From Branchiostoma floridae (taxonomy: Eukaryota; Chordata; Leptocardii; Amphioxiformes; Branchiostomatidae), in the NCBI RefSeq assembly GCF_000003815.2, contig NC_049986.1:21579299-21643298 (forward strand): a stretch of DNA of 64,000 nucleotides, read 5' to 3'. Below, in pieces: positions 43,690 to 56,700 of this stretch (its first letter is position 1; each line of letters opens with the position of its first letter). A program made the translations under genes and the position numbers. The notes beneath the pieces are model-generated. The model did not search any database. It saw only the letters and a program-made list of their open reading frames with translations, and was not told the DNA's origin.

Positions 43690-43797
43690 TGAGTGTGGTT
43701 TGCAATTCCACCAGCTTACTCCGCTGGCACGTTGTCTGCCCATATTTGTCCAATTTTTCTATTATTTTTCCAATGGAGCTTGGTAGAGACTAAAACT
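43690..43797. mobile_element. Half foldback of the TAGTCTCTACC family
   Basis: Contains TGGTAGAGACTAA at its right end and TCCAATTTTTCTATTATTTTTCC like the right arm of the 38060-38262 element; the left arm is missing. Confidence 0.5.
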
Positions 43798-43828
43798 TGG
43801 ATACGGACCTCATACGGACTTGAATATA

Positions 43829-43990
43829 TGCGTAATCTCCAAGCAGATCTTCGGTGGCATAAGACAGTAACATAAGCTGAGGAAGGAGTTTAGGAGTTTA
43901 GCCGGCAGAGGAGTAAATTGGCCACACGAGATCTGCTGCAAGACGGAAAAACTCAAAGGCACTGGGAGGAGCGATCTTTTCACAAACGTG
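43829..43990. mobile_element. Degraded TAATCTCC-family foldback
   Basis: Left end GTAATCTCCAAGCAGATCTT then TTAGCCGGCAGAGGAGT; the right arm is degraded (GATCTGCTGCAAGACGG). Confidence 0.5.
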
Positions 43991-44163
43991 GCCAAATAGA
44001 CTAATAACATGCCAGAGGAGTTAGTCGGCCATTTCAAAATATACAGTTAGCACCTACGTATAATAAATAACAATTAGTGGTATTACAAAATAGAAAACAA
44101 TTAGTGGACTTCAAAGAAGATGGCGACTCCTACAGGCTCCCTATCATACATATTTGGCTTGTA

Positions 44164-44462
44164 AATCTCCAAGCAGATCCCACTGTTGCATAAGAAGAAA
44201 GTAGTATAAAATTTCAAAAGCTGGCGAAGGAGTGAAGCCGGCATAGGCGTGTGCATTGGCCGGCTACACTAATCTCCAAGCAGATCTTGCTGGGGCAAAT
44301 TGGAAGGGGTGTAGCCGACAGAGGAGTTACTGGCCACAATAACTCCTCTGCCGGCTAAACTCCTTCCCATTTGCCAAAGCAAGATCTGCTTGGAGATTAG
44401 GCTACACTCCTTTGCCATCTTTTGATACTATCTTATGCTACCGTAGGATCTGCATGGAGAAT
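44164..44462. mobile_element. TAATCTCC-family foldback, host of a nested relative
   Basis: Left end AATCTCCAAGCAGATCCCAC, right end GGATCTGCATGGAGAATA. The element is interrupted in its middle by 44270-44399. Once that is removed the two arms pair normally (GAAGCCGGC .. CGGCTACACTCC). Confidence 0.75.
44270..44399. mobile_element. Nested TAATCTCC foldback with 8-bp duplication
   Basis: 130-bp near-perfect inverted repeat with ends TAATCTCCAAGCAGATCTTG and the exact complement. Flanked by the perfect 8-bp repeat GGCTACAC (44262-44269 and 44400-44407). An 8-bp duplication is usual for hAT-type elements. Confidence 0.88.
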
Positions 44463-45862
44463 ACGTTTTGGCAGGATAAGTGTTCTGGCATGTTATCTGT
44501 CTACATTTGGTCCAAATGTCACCGGAAAAATCTTTATTGCAAATTCATGCCCGAGGGCTAATTGCAGACAATGCAAAGTAGTGGTCTACATAATTGTATA
44601 CTTAACAGAGAAGGAAAATCAGATCTACAGATAAATCAAAAGAGAAATAACTTCTAACTAGATCTAATTCTACTCAAGATATTTGATGGGTTTGACTTCT
44701 TTTCCGTATGCAGTGGGAGATAATGTTAATATCCTTTATACTCTATTGCGCGCTCATGCTGCATGCATATCCATTAACAAACAAACCAGGAAACAAACAG
44801 ACGGGCGGACAAAAAACATTGCGATCTTTCCTTCCACCAATTTTGGTTGGAAACTACCTCGATGATCTATTATTTACCTGCGGACTGTATGGAAAAGTCG
44901 ATGGTTACTGATTTGGCTGAAGAAGCTTTTTAATCATGGCTTGTGTTTGTACAATAAACATAATCAGAGTGGATCATAGCAGTGAGGTCATGACACTTGT
45001 ATCAGACTACATCGGAAGGGATCAAATTAGATGCTTTCTGTTACAGGTTTGGTTCAATGAAATTTACCAGCATAGCAACTGTATGTCGCTAATAAGCCGA
45101 CCACACATTAGGCCACAGCAAGTGAATTTCATGGATGACATCTACGTGCTTATTAATTTTCGTCTGATTTCAGAGGAAAAATAAGAAGAATTTTTTCTTC
45201 TTCTTCTTTGGAGATGGTCAAGACGCGGACAAATTACCCAAATGAGTTGTAGCATGATGATTTTACTACAAGTGACACTGCCGTGGTAGCCATGACTGTA
45301 GTAACTGTTGTAGAAGTGAAACTAGTTGGATAGTTGTAAAAGTGGCACCACTATGGAAGCCATGTGTGTAGTTGCCAAGTTGGTAAGTGATAGCAGTCTA
45401 CCACACAAGTGTCATCTTTACTACACCAGTGCACGGTGTGTTGAATACAGGAATGAATGAATGCCTTGTTGGCTGTGATGCCATGCTTTTTTTGCCCTCG
45501 TGCATTAGTTTCGGAGTCTCCAGAGGACATCATCCATAAACTTAAGTCACTGTGGACTAACCAAAGAGTCTAGTGTTACCAAGTTTGTGGCACGTACACA
45601 TGTGTGAGTGTTATGTCACATATGTAGATACCTGGCAAAAAGACTGAAGATTCAGATATGACAAAACCACAATTAGAATCCAGTGGAAATCATGGACACT
45701 TGCTTTATTTCAAAAAGCTGAACACTCATCATAATAGCATGTTAGTCATTCCATGTAATTTGAACCAGAGCCACCATGTTGGAATGTGAACAGAAGACAC
45801 ACCTTCAGGCTGTTGCTTTACAGAACCTGGATGAAGGGCCAAAAAAGCTGTACTGCTGTAAC
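44463..45862. other. Intergenic stretch without recognised gene
   Basis: About 1.4 kb between the foldback cluster and the 45863 element. It holds an ATTAGCCCTCGGGCATGAAT-type short repeat (complement at 44545-44572, also at 38584 and 62337) and nothing else supportable. Confidence 0.5.
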
Positions 45863-46253
45863 TAGGGCTGGGTACCGGTACAGAAAATTCAGGTCCAGGT
45901 CCGGTTCAGGTCCAAAGGATCAGGTCCAGGTCCGGACCTGAACCTGATTCAGTATGACTCATACCAATTGTCCATTTCACTACAAAGAAATCTGTTTGGC
46001 GGAGTATTAGACTTACACTGGCGTTTTAAAATCCTACAACGCTTACTGCACCTGTACGATTGACTGTAAACCTTGGTAGAAATTACTATAAACTCTACTC
46101 TACTTCACTCTTGTCATTTTCTTAAATAATATGTTAATTTTCTAATCGGTCCAACATCCGGTCCACCTAATTTTTTCAGGTCCGGTTTTTCTGGACCGGT
46201 CCAATAAGAAAAGCCGGTTTTGTACCGGTACGCTGTACCGATAACCAGCCCTA
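45863..46253. mobile_element. Non-autonomous hAT-like element, 8-bp duplication
   Basis: Ends TAGGGCTGGGTACCGGTAC and GTACCGATAACCAGCCCTA, flanked by the perfect 8-bp repeat GCTGTAAC (45855-45862 and 46254-46261). The interior has inverted CAGGTCCGG-type repeats and no protein frame. Confidence 0.85.
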
Positions 46254-46344
46254 GCTGTAACTCATCCTCTTGTAGAGATGTTATTCTTTTACTTATTCTT
46301 AAGTTGTTTGTCCCATTCTATCTTTTGATAAACAACATTCATTC

Positions 46345-46690
46345 TATTAGTTGTAAGCTCTGGCCCCATAAAACGTCATGCTGATACACTGATCGAAACG
46401 ACAACATGAGACCAGTTCCATTTCTTTAGTTCCACAGCATTTATTCCCTTTCTTCCTAACATCATGAAAAAAAAGTCTCTTGGTTATAAGCTCTGGTCCT
46501 TGTGATACCACCTCTGATAGAAACCTCATGGTGAGACCACTTCTATGTTAGTTCCATTCATTCCATCTTTCATGAAAACACTTTATTCTAATTGATAAGC
46601 TCTGGACCATACAGAACTCCATGGTGAGACCAACTCTGACAGAAAACATCAGGATGAGACCAGTTCTAAATCTGTTGGCAGCTGAGACTC
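46345..46690. repeat. Degenerate tandem repeat
   Basis: Three units each with TAAGCTCTGG(A/C/T)CC followed by GTGAGACCA-like sequence, at about 46352, 46485 and 46598. The rest of 46254-47282 shows nothing supportable. Confidence 0.55.
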
Positions 46691-47282
46691 TTTGGGGTCA
46701 TGCAAGGTCAGTCTTCACATGATTTTACAGCTGAAGTACAGATGGAACAGAGAGCATTCTCACGCAAAAAAACATTAAAGAGCTTATGATTGACGTTATA
46801 CCTTCACTATTCTGTAGATTATACATATTAGCTTAACTACAGGATCTTTTCCTGTATAAGCATGGCTAGCTAGCAGAATGGCAGGCACTCAGTCTGGAGT
46901 CACTGATGACAAGACATTGTATGTTCCGACCAGGGGTTGTTGGAACATCTTCTGACCCCCCTATGGGTTAGGGGTGTTGAAACGTAGAAGTATTAGAGGT
47001 CACAATTGCTTAATGCTGTTTTTAACAAGCTGATTATCATCTGGGGATTCCAGTATTTTGGGTATTAGACTAGAGGTAATCACTAAAAGCCTAAATTCTA
47101 TAATTACCAATGGCATAATGTTAACCTTCTGCCCTTATTCTTATGTAGTTACTTAGACTAGCATAAATCCCATGGCAATTATCGTCAATGGTTATATACT
47201 TAAATATAGACCTAATACTCTGGATCAAAAATAGTTGTTAGGCTATAGCAGGTATTTTCTTTTGGTTTTGTTCTAACGTTAT

Positions 47283-47490
47283 TAGTTCACCTTTATCTGT
47301 AGGGTAACCTATATCTGTTGTATAGAAAAATAGGGTATTTAGGGATCCTTAACTCGATGGAAAGTAGTTTCACATTGCAATATCTTGAAAATGTTGACAT
47401 TTGAAACCCAGGTCGTTGACCTAAAATCTCTAAATACCCATTTTTTTAAAAACAAAGAATCTAGGTTACCCCACAGATTAAGGTGAACTA
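47283..47490. mobile_element. MITE with TAGTTCACCTTTATC ends
   Basis: Ends TAGTTCACCTTTATCTG and its near complement (AGATTAAGGTGAACTA), 208 bp. Inner arms include GGGTATTTAG/CTAAATACCC. A full relative is at 55107-55312 and a left-end fragment at 51311-51372. Confidence 0.75.
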
Positions 47491-47700
47491 GCATCACATA
47501 TTTAAAGATAATCTTTGAGAGGAAGGTAACGTTAAATGTACATTTCAAAAACAAGCTGAAATTTGGCTGATAATCTGCGCTTAATTCGAGCAATGTAAGA
47601 TCATGGCCTTGCTGTAGAGATGATTAAAGACTGTCTGAAAAAAAGACAACAAGACTCGAGCCAGAACTTTGGATGGTTGAGGGTTCTTTGGGAGAAACCA

Positions 47701-47706
47701 TTTATT
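47701..47706 (-). terminator. AATAAA overlapping the Prdx6 stop codon
   Basis: The minus strand reads GGAATAAATGG: the TAA stop (47702-47704) lies inside a canonical poly(A) signal. If used, the 3' UTR would be only some 15-25 bases. No other AATAAA was looked for beyond the nearby 400 bases with success. Confidence 0.4.
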
Positions 47707-50700
47707 CCGGCTGGGGGGTCATGCGCAGGTAGCCCTTTCCGGAGGGGACGTCCAGAGTCTCCACCCCCTTGGGAAATAGGCCGGCCTCTTCCTCCTTCTT
47801 GACAGATGGCACCACCATGCACTTGCTTCCCACCTGGAGAGGGAGAGAAAGGAGTACAGTCATTTACCAGTGCAATGGCCAAGTAGGTCGTGAGTTTGAT
47901 CCCCGGCTGAGTCATACCAAAGACTTTAGAAATGGTATACATGCTGCTGTCTCCCCCTATCAGATACTGGCCTTGAATACATGCACACACGTACGCACGC
48001 ACGCACACAGAAACACACACATTCACTCACTCACACACACACACACACAAGACACACAGACACACACACACACACAGACACACACACACAGGCACACACA
48101 CACAGACAAACACACATAAACATGGAAACACACACACACACATACACAAACAGATGCACGCACACACAGACACAGACACACAAACAAGTAAGCTCACCGT
48201 CCAGTCCACAGGAGTGGCCACCTTCTTGGTAGCAGTCAGCTGCAGAGAGTCGATCACACGCAGGATCTCACTGCAGAACACAACAGGCTATCAGCACGGT
48301 GTTGTATTCCCTTTTTTGTTTATGTCAACAAAATTCTATTAGACTTATATCATTTTAAAGGTTTATATGATGGCTTTCTCTTCTATTGTTTATATCAACA
48401 AAATTCTATTAGACTTATCTAATTTTTTAATATTTGTATGATTGTATTCTCTTATCTTGTTTATGTAAACAAACTTCTATCAGACTTATGTTAAAGCAAA
48501 CTTTCTTGAAAATTGCTCATTTGCCTTGAAGTTGACTTGAAATTTTGAACAATTGGTAATTTAAGGGGAAATTGAAGAAATTTGCAGTCTTCATAGTTTT
48601 TCTTTATTGTCAAGTACCACATAACTTTCAGTACCACGGTCAGCTGCCCAAAAACAGATACTAGGATCCGCTCTCCAGGGTGAGGGGTCACATGGTCAGG
48701 GCATGGGGCAACAATGTCATTGTTCCCCACTATAAAAACATTATTCAAATGGCTATTAGTCTTACTGGAGGTGAACATAGGACAAACCAAGCCTGGGAAA
48801 GAATGGAATGGATGTTTAATCCAGTGGTTTAGCAGCATTTTTTTTGCTGGATTTTTATTTTTCCCTTGTACACTAGTTTTGGGGTCATAGATAAAAGTAA
48901 GTCAGTGGCCTTAAGAACAAAGAAAAGCAATGCCCACGTGAAGTTCCTCCCGGTAGTGGCAGGGTACAGCATGGACAGCTTCAGCCTCTTGTCAGGACCA
49001 AAGATCATCACCTGGGAAGGGGAGGGGGGTGCAGAGGTTAGATTGTTCTCTTCAAACAGGACATTAGTTCTGGTTTCTTCTAAAATGGCTCATTATTGAC
49101 CTCCTGTGTTCAACAGGTCATGGGACAGAAGTGAAGAAAAATTTACAATGAAAAACAACCTTGTAGTAAACACAGATCCAAAATGCTGCGGAGATCGCAG
49201 AAGTTAAATTTTTCTGTTCAAACAGAACTTAAAGCATTCTGGTTTCCTCTGTTCAATTTGAATGATTCAAACTCGCTTGAGTGCGCCACTGTCGAAAATT
49301 TGAACAACTGTTTTGTTCCTTTGCCCAGGTCTTTTGTCCAAATTGACACGATGTCCAAAGTTGTTGACACGATGTGTTAAGTTGATGTCACGTCATGATC
49401 AACTTGAGTTTTTCTCAACTCCTAGTGCATTCGCATCGAAACATGTGTTTCCTCAGGTTGGCATGATATATGTAGAATATACAACACGGTGTCTGTATCT
49501 GTATCTTTATACCCCGTTCAGCGTAACACCAGCTATTCTGAATCGCCCTCATCTAGACCACCCCAGAGGTCAGATCGCCCTCCGGCCTTCGAATGATCCT
49601 ACCCGCAGTTGGGCCAAACCTTGAAAAATGTTGAGCATCTTGGCACTCCTGCCATGCGTCTTGAGCACACCTCTGGAGCTGACTCAAGATGCACAGCAGG
49701 AATGGCATCTTGAAACACTTAATTTTTTTCTTTACACTGGATATTTAGTGTTTCTGAGACGTCTTGACCCAAGATGTCTCAAGAAACGCTTGTGTAAAGC
49801 ATATCTTAGTTTCTCTACACTATTTGGTGTACTCACAGCCCTGCAGGTGAGAGGCATGCCGGCAGCTGCTGACTCATCAGGGTCGATCATTCCCAGCTTC
49901 TTGGCGACCTCCCGGCTCTCGTCAGCGATGATCTGGTACGGGAAGTCCCCCTTGTGGTTGGCATGGGACTGCACGTCCTGGAAGACAGAAGAACGGAGTT
50001 AAGGCTACACCAATCTGACTTGTTGGTTCTCGGATTTGTTAAAGTGAAAATAAAGCAAGCGAACATCATAAAAGCAACGAGTAGGCAGGAAAACTTGAAC
50101 ATGACTGTATTCACTGCATTAAAGCAAGTGCAGCAAGCTATTAACCTGGTCCACTGGCTTTGTTTTCATTATGTTTTTTTTCCAGTTAAGCATATTGTTT
50201 AGGTCCAAAAACCAACTAAGTAAATTGGTGTGGCTGATCCTCTGACAAGCATGAAATTTTGATTGACTAGGGATGCCTGGTGACTAGGTCATCTGTGGTC
50301 ACAGTCTTTTACTGTGACCTCTCTGACAGTAATTTGCCCCTCAAGATACCTCAGATTCAAGTCAGAATGCACCATTTTAACTTAGAATTGTCTAAAACTC
50401 AGAACCATGGAAGGTCGATGCCTCTTGACACCCCCGACAATCCCATGTCTGGGGCATTTGCCACATGGTGAAACCCTGAGAGAGTCACTAAGAAATTTGG
50501 ACCCCCCATAGTAAAATCCTAGCTAAAAGCCCACATCCAGCCATTTTATCTAATCGATGGAAGCCTGTATGATACAACTAAGAAGCCTGTGTGATATGGA
50601 AAACTATCACCCGGTTTGGAACACCAATATCGAAAACGTTATTGTGGTCCAGGTATGACATAAAATCTCTTTCCACTCACCTTGATCCAGCCATTGTGGC

Positions 50701-53700
50701 TGTCTGCGTCGTCGCAGGACAGGGCAATCATCTTGACCTTCCGCTTGGCGAACTCGGGCGCCAGGGTGCAGGCCCTGCCCAGCTCGGTGGTGCACACAGG
50801 GGTGTAGTCCCGGGGGTGGGAGAACAGGATGGCCCAGCTAGAGGGACAAACAAACAGTGTTAATTAGAAGACGATTTTTTTAAAATCTAGTTCGTAGGGC
50901 CTGATGTTACCATCATGAAGATGAAGAGTGGCCCATATAGCGATAACTGTAGCAGCATCTCTTCTCCCAAAGTCAGAAACATCAAGCTTAGGCAAGCTTG
51001 ACTTCACTGACTCAATAGGTGAAACGGGTTTCGAGGCTGCTCGGGAAATTCCCTACCCCATTCTACAAACCTTCAGGTCACATGAGTCTTCAGAGCTGAA
51101 AAAAACCCATGGTGGATGCCAGGTGAAAGCTATTCTCCCAGCAAACTTCCAGTCATGAGTACTAGTTTAATTTAGATTCCTCAAGTTAAAGTTGCCCGTG
51201 CATCTGTAACTCGGTGGTGCACACAGAGTGTAGTCCCGGGGTGGGAGAACAGGATGGCCCAGCTGGAGGGACAAGTCAGTATTAAGAAGACGTAAGCTGA
51301 TTTCGAATTAAATGCTAGTTCACCTTTATCTGTGGGGTAACCTATATCTGTTGTTTTTCAAAACAGGGTATTTAGGCACATCAAGCCATACTCTTCCTCT
51401 TTAGTGCAGAGTGCTAAGTAGAAAAAGCAGTATGTACCATGGTATGACTCTGCCGAGATTGACCTTACAAACTGCCGAATGCAAAGCTACCCACTCAACA
51501 ATTTTAAGTTTTCAGTATATCTATTTAAAGTTCGATATTTATGTTTTGTTATTGTAATGACTTACTTTGATTGGATCTGTGTTTATTCAACTAAGTTAAG
51601 TTCTCCTGCTATTCATTTTTTTGTAATGTATGATCACTTTGGTTTCTTTATTTTGACCTCTGACCTCTCCTTATAATTTTACGCTAAATTATCTGCATTT
51701 GTTGTTAAGTTGTTTTTCATTTCGTGTATTTCATTTCTATCTTATTATGCATGCGTGACTCCAGGAAGAGTAGTGTCAAGATAATGTACACTAATGGAGA
51801 TCGTGATAAAACAAACAAACAAACAAACACTCGGCCATAATGCCATTACCAGTTAAGTTAAGAAGAAGGAGAACTTTTATTGTGTGACAATTGTAACAAT
51901 GTAGATACACAACAGTGAAACTACAAGTCATGTATTGATAAAATCAAGCTGACATTTATCCATGATGAATATAGCACCTTTATTGTATGTTTATGTTACT
52001 AATGACTTGGCTGAATGACGACGTTTTATCCCCAAGATATAACTTATAAGCAGAAACAGTGAACACTAGTATTGCATTCATGCCCCCTTACACCTAATGT
52101 TGTCACTGCAAGCTACCTTCACACTGAGAACAACCAATTTGTGTAATAGTTTGAATCTTTATTTATTCATGAGAAGCTCAAATTGACCTGCAGGCTGCTC
52201 TTCATTGAGGTCATGAAATATAACAAGAGATACAGATTACATTGAGTCCTAATAAATCTATTAACATGTATCATTACAAATACATGTACAATTTGATGTA
52301 TATGGTCTCATTCCTGTATTACTTCGAGTGTAGAGTCTAAAGGAATCCGGGCTAAAAAATTATCTGGCCCGCAAGGCGTTGTTTTAGGTGGACCATAAAT
52401 TCCCATTAATAAACCATAACTGATATGAAAAGGAATTTCGATGAAAGCTTGTGTATTACTGGCATGATCATGCACGAAAGTTTCGTGACCCGATCGATCC
52501 TCGGACGTTTACGTTTATTTGTACTGAGTGCTCCGGTCAGGCTCCGGGTATTGAAAACGACCTCTAGCGGATAGCGGATAGGTGCATTTTGAAATGTGAT
52601 AGAAATCGTTGCGTCGGCTAGATTTGGGTGAAAATTTTTTTATTGTCTAACAAACGTGTGTGCTTACAATAGAAAGCAAAACATCTCCAAATAGACTGTG
52701 TTTTAATTGGATTTGCGGACATAGAAGTTGTGTGTTAAAGCATTGAATTCAATGGGGTGATCTAATTGTGTAATGAGACCATATGGTACATTAACATATC
52801 TGGAGTGGAAGCGTTCAAGTGTGACTAAACTGAGACGACAGCATAACACAAAGATTTGTTTTTCTTCTATTCAGTTGAATATGTTGTAATTCAAATTAAA
52901 CCTTTTTTATTCACACCCACACCAGCTAATGCCCCCTTTCCTTTAGACTGCGATCTGCTTTCACTACAACCTTAAACAGATGTGTGTAACCTTCCAGATT
53001 ATACTGGGTACATCATAGTTTTTTCATACAAAATGTTTAAGTGTGACTGAAAAGACAACAAAACACACAAAAAACATTGTTTTTTCTTCTGTACAATTCA
53101 TTGAGCGATGTGTCAACTTCAGGTCACAGAGAGAGCATGGCAAGAGCACGGCCTGACAAACATGAAACTGCTAGTTTAAACTTGATGGTCACTTCAGGTG
53201 TTACTGACCAGAAGTTCATTGACCTGTAGGATCAAGGGACTAAGGTGAGATACCCCATTGAGTATAGAGACTTAACTCCCATTCACGTCATGATAATCAT
53301 AATTACAATTCCCCTGATGACCATGTTGCAGTACAGCTGCATTGTAGATGAGGACCGTTGATCTAACTTATTGCATTTTCCACAGAGCTATTTTGTGATG
53401 AATTATTAAACAGGGTCTGATGAGTTTTACTACGCTTAAGGTATCTTAACCCTTAAACTGCCAGAGTTTCAGCCCTATAAAATGCTATAAGTGCCAGGGT
53501 TGGCCGCTGACCTCCCAAAAGAAACCCCCAAACAAGGCCGAAGTCCCTAACTTCCAAGGTTTGTGCGCTACGTGCTACTAAGTACTTCGGGGGAATACAC
53601 TATCACGGCACACAGGACATGTATATGTGTGCCGGAATATATATCCGGCTTTGGCAGTTTATTAATAAAACTTAATTGATAAAACTAGGTTGTGAGCACA

Positions 53701-56700
53701 GACAAAAGCACAGACAGATGCTCCATTGTGACTTTTGGACAATATGGCTTTCATCTTGTCATCTTGTCTTCAAGTAGTACAACCACACGATATGTAAAAG
53801 ATGTAAATGAGATCGCTTGCAATGACAGCCAAAAAATGCCATAACCCTCCATCATCACATCTGTTGCCCTGAGTTTTCATCTTATCAATTTTAGCATTAT
53901 GGCCCATACAGCACTGCTGTCCGGTGTTCATCAGAGATGACCATACACAGGGCTGGAAATACTTTTTTCTGCATACCAGCACTGGTGCAGGTAACATAGG
54001 AAATTACCTGCACCAGACAAACTTTACCTGCACCACTCTGAATTTAGGAAGTATGGGGAACATAGTAAAATTGTTCAGGAACCATTGCAATTTTTTTCTT
54101 TTATACTTTAAAGGTGGTAACAGTCCTTGCAGAATAACAATCCATATACATTATACATTTATGCATAAAACAGGGCAGTACATGAACCAGTGCAGGTTAC
54201 TAAGGTGTAGGTAGACACCAGAAATACCTGCACAGCTCCAATTTTACCTGCACTAACCTGCATATGCAGGTGGTAATCCAAGCCCTGATACAGCACTATT
54301 GCCCTCCGAGTGTTAATATTATGACTAATATTCCGTACAGGACTGTTAAGCTAATGTTATATGTATATTTTGTCTATTCTTGTGATTGTTTCCTACCATG
54401 GTTGCTTGAACACTTTCATCCAATGTTTTTTTAATTCTTTTTATTTAAGATTTAAAAAAGAAAACATGATTGCTCTTCTTGGACAGCATGCGGTTAAGCC
54501 TCAGGTGTGAGCGCCTACATAAGTTGGAACTGATCACTTCTAAGCTGCTGGCACATCTGGGGTGTTGTTGTTTTACAAATCCATCATCGGAGCCTGTTGT
54601 GTCCAGGGACAAGGTAACAATTATCGTTATTTTCAGGAAAAAATACCATCTAGTAACACCTGACTGATCTGTAGCAGGTATAAGCCACACCTAGGAACAT
54701 CACAATTTGGGTTAACGTTGTTCCTTTGGGTTGTTGTTCTTTAACCGAGTAACCCAGGATTGACCTGTGTGGCAATTATCAAAACCACACCTGCTGGTAC
54801 AAACAACACAATTTTGGTTCTACATGTAATGTTTCATATACATTTTGCATTTGTATCTGGCTGGGTATTTCTAATTCACTGCAAAGTTAAAATTTAAACT
54901 GGTGCGTGGTTTACAGACAGTTGGGACCAAGAATTCACCTTACAAGTAGAAGCTCCCAAAATGACAATTTCCATAAAAAGATGATCCAGATTGGTTTCAC
55001 AAAGAACAGACAACAATCATCAGTCATGGTGTCATCACATTCAATTGTGCTGTCTTCGTGCAAATAAACCAAGAAACATCCAGAGAAGAGCTGATTTATT
55101 TAATGCCAGTTCACCTTTATACATGGGGTAACCTATATCCATTGTATTTAAAAACGGTACTTAGGAATGTCAAGTCTATGGAAGGTGGTTAGAAAATTGT
55201 ATTGTTTTCAAAATATTTCCATTTGAAAAAAACGTCCGTCGATTTCACACCCCAATATTCCCTGATTTCCAAAACAACGGATATAGGTTACCCCTGGGAT
55301 AAAGGTGAACTAGCGTTATATCAAGATGATTGCATCTGGGTGTCACCACCTGTGACTTGTTCCCTTTGTAAAATTGCAAGGAGTAGAAACAGAAAGAAAC
55401 AATTTCCTGACTCCCAGGATTTGAACCTGCGCCGAATAAGGAAATATACAGTCAAACCTGTATTACTATTAGCAGCCACCTTTGCATAGCGACCACCTGG
55501 CCATAGTGGCCACTTTTTGTCAGTCCCATGGATTTTTCCCATTGACCTTAAGAAATAGTTTATAGCAGCCACCTGTCCAACGCGGCCACGGTCACACGAT
55601 TTCTGGTCCCATAGATACAGAAACACTGCCTATTGCAACCATACAGCGACCTTATGTCACCCTGGCAGAGTTTAAAATCATAGTTTGTGAGGATGTGGAG
55701 TTCCTGACAGGGTCATTTTGGCGGTAGGAGAAGGTGTGCATGCCTTGAGCATTAAAGTGCAAGTCTTTGTCGGCAGATTTACCGATCGAGACAATGTTAC
55801 TTGGTAAAAAAGATTAGTGGGAACTGAAATCATGTGCAACTTTCTCGTAGTCAATTGATCAACATTTTCTCTATAGTGGCCACCTGCCTATAGTGGCCAT
55901 ATTTCTCCAGTCCCCTGAGTGGCCGCTATAGACAGGTTTGACTGTACGCAGTGTCATTAGTGGACATAACTTACTGTAACATTGTGCCACACGAGGACGC
56001 ACAGTGCCCATTTCTAAAAAAGGGCTGCATTTTCTGAAAAGCAGACGTCACTACTGTCCTTGAGTAGAGATAATCACTAATACATGGTGTCACATGAGGG
56101 CACAGCACATTTCTGCATTGGCTTTTGTCAACATCACAATCATGTAACATGCAGTACAGAGTTTTTATTCAGACATTATAGAATCTTCACTTACTGTAAT
56201 TGAATTGTCCAACACAGTATCTGTATGCGTAGTTTACATGTTTTCTGTTATATGTCATGTATCATGTTTTGTCAAGTGGTGCCATTAATATAGCTTAAGT
56301 GTGGCACAACTGTGTACTGTATGTCCTTTTTGTTGTAATAAAACAAATGAACAAAAATAGACTGTGTAGAACCAAGGAGGTTATCAAATGATTTCAACAA
56401 ATCTAACATGCAAGCCTTTTGTGTTTCACCAAGGACAATACTGTAAATGCATTTAAGTTCGCTTTACCTTTACCGACAATGGAGTGTTCGTGGTGGTTTT
56501 AAGTTTGCGGTAGTGCCATAGACTGCAGTGTCATACTATGATGGGAAAATGTTCACAGTGGTTTTATGTTCACGGTAGACTGGTCACCGCGAAAACCGCA
56601 AACATAAAACTGCCCCAAACATTTCTGCATTGACAGTACTGTATAGACTGTCCTTGGTTTTCACAACCTTAACTTGCTCTGCAGGCCTGAGGCACTGTGT

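Noticed and set aside
47981-48281. Thr-His and Cys-Val rich open frames
   Set aside because: Translations of the CA microsatellite; part overlaps the true exon 5 in another frame.
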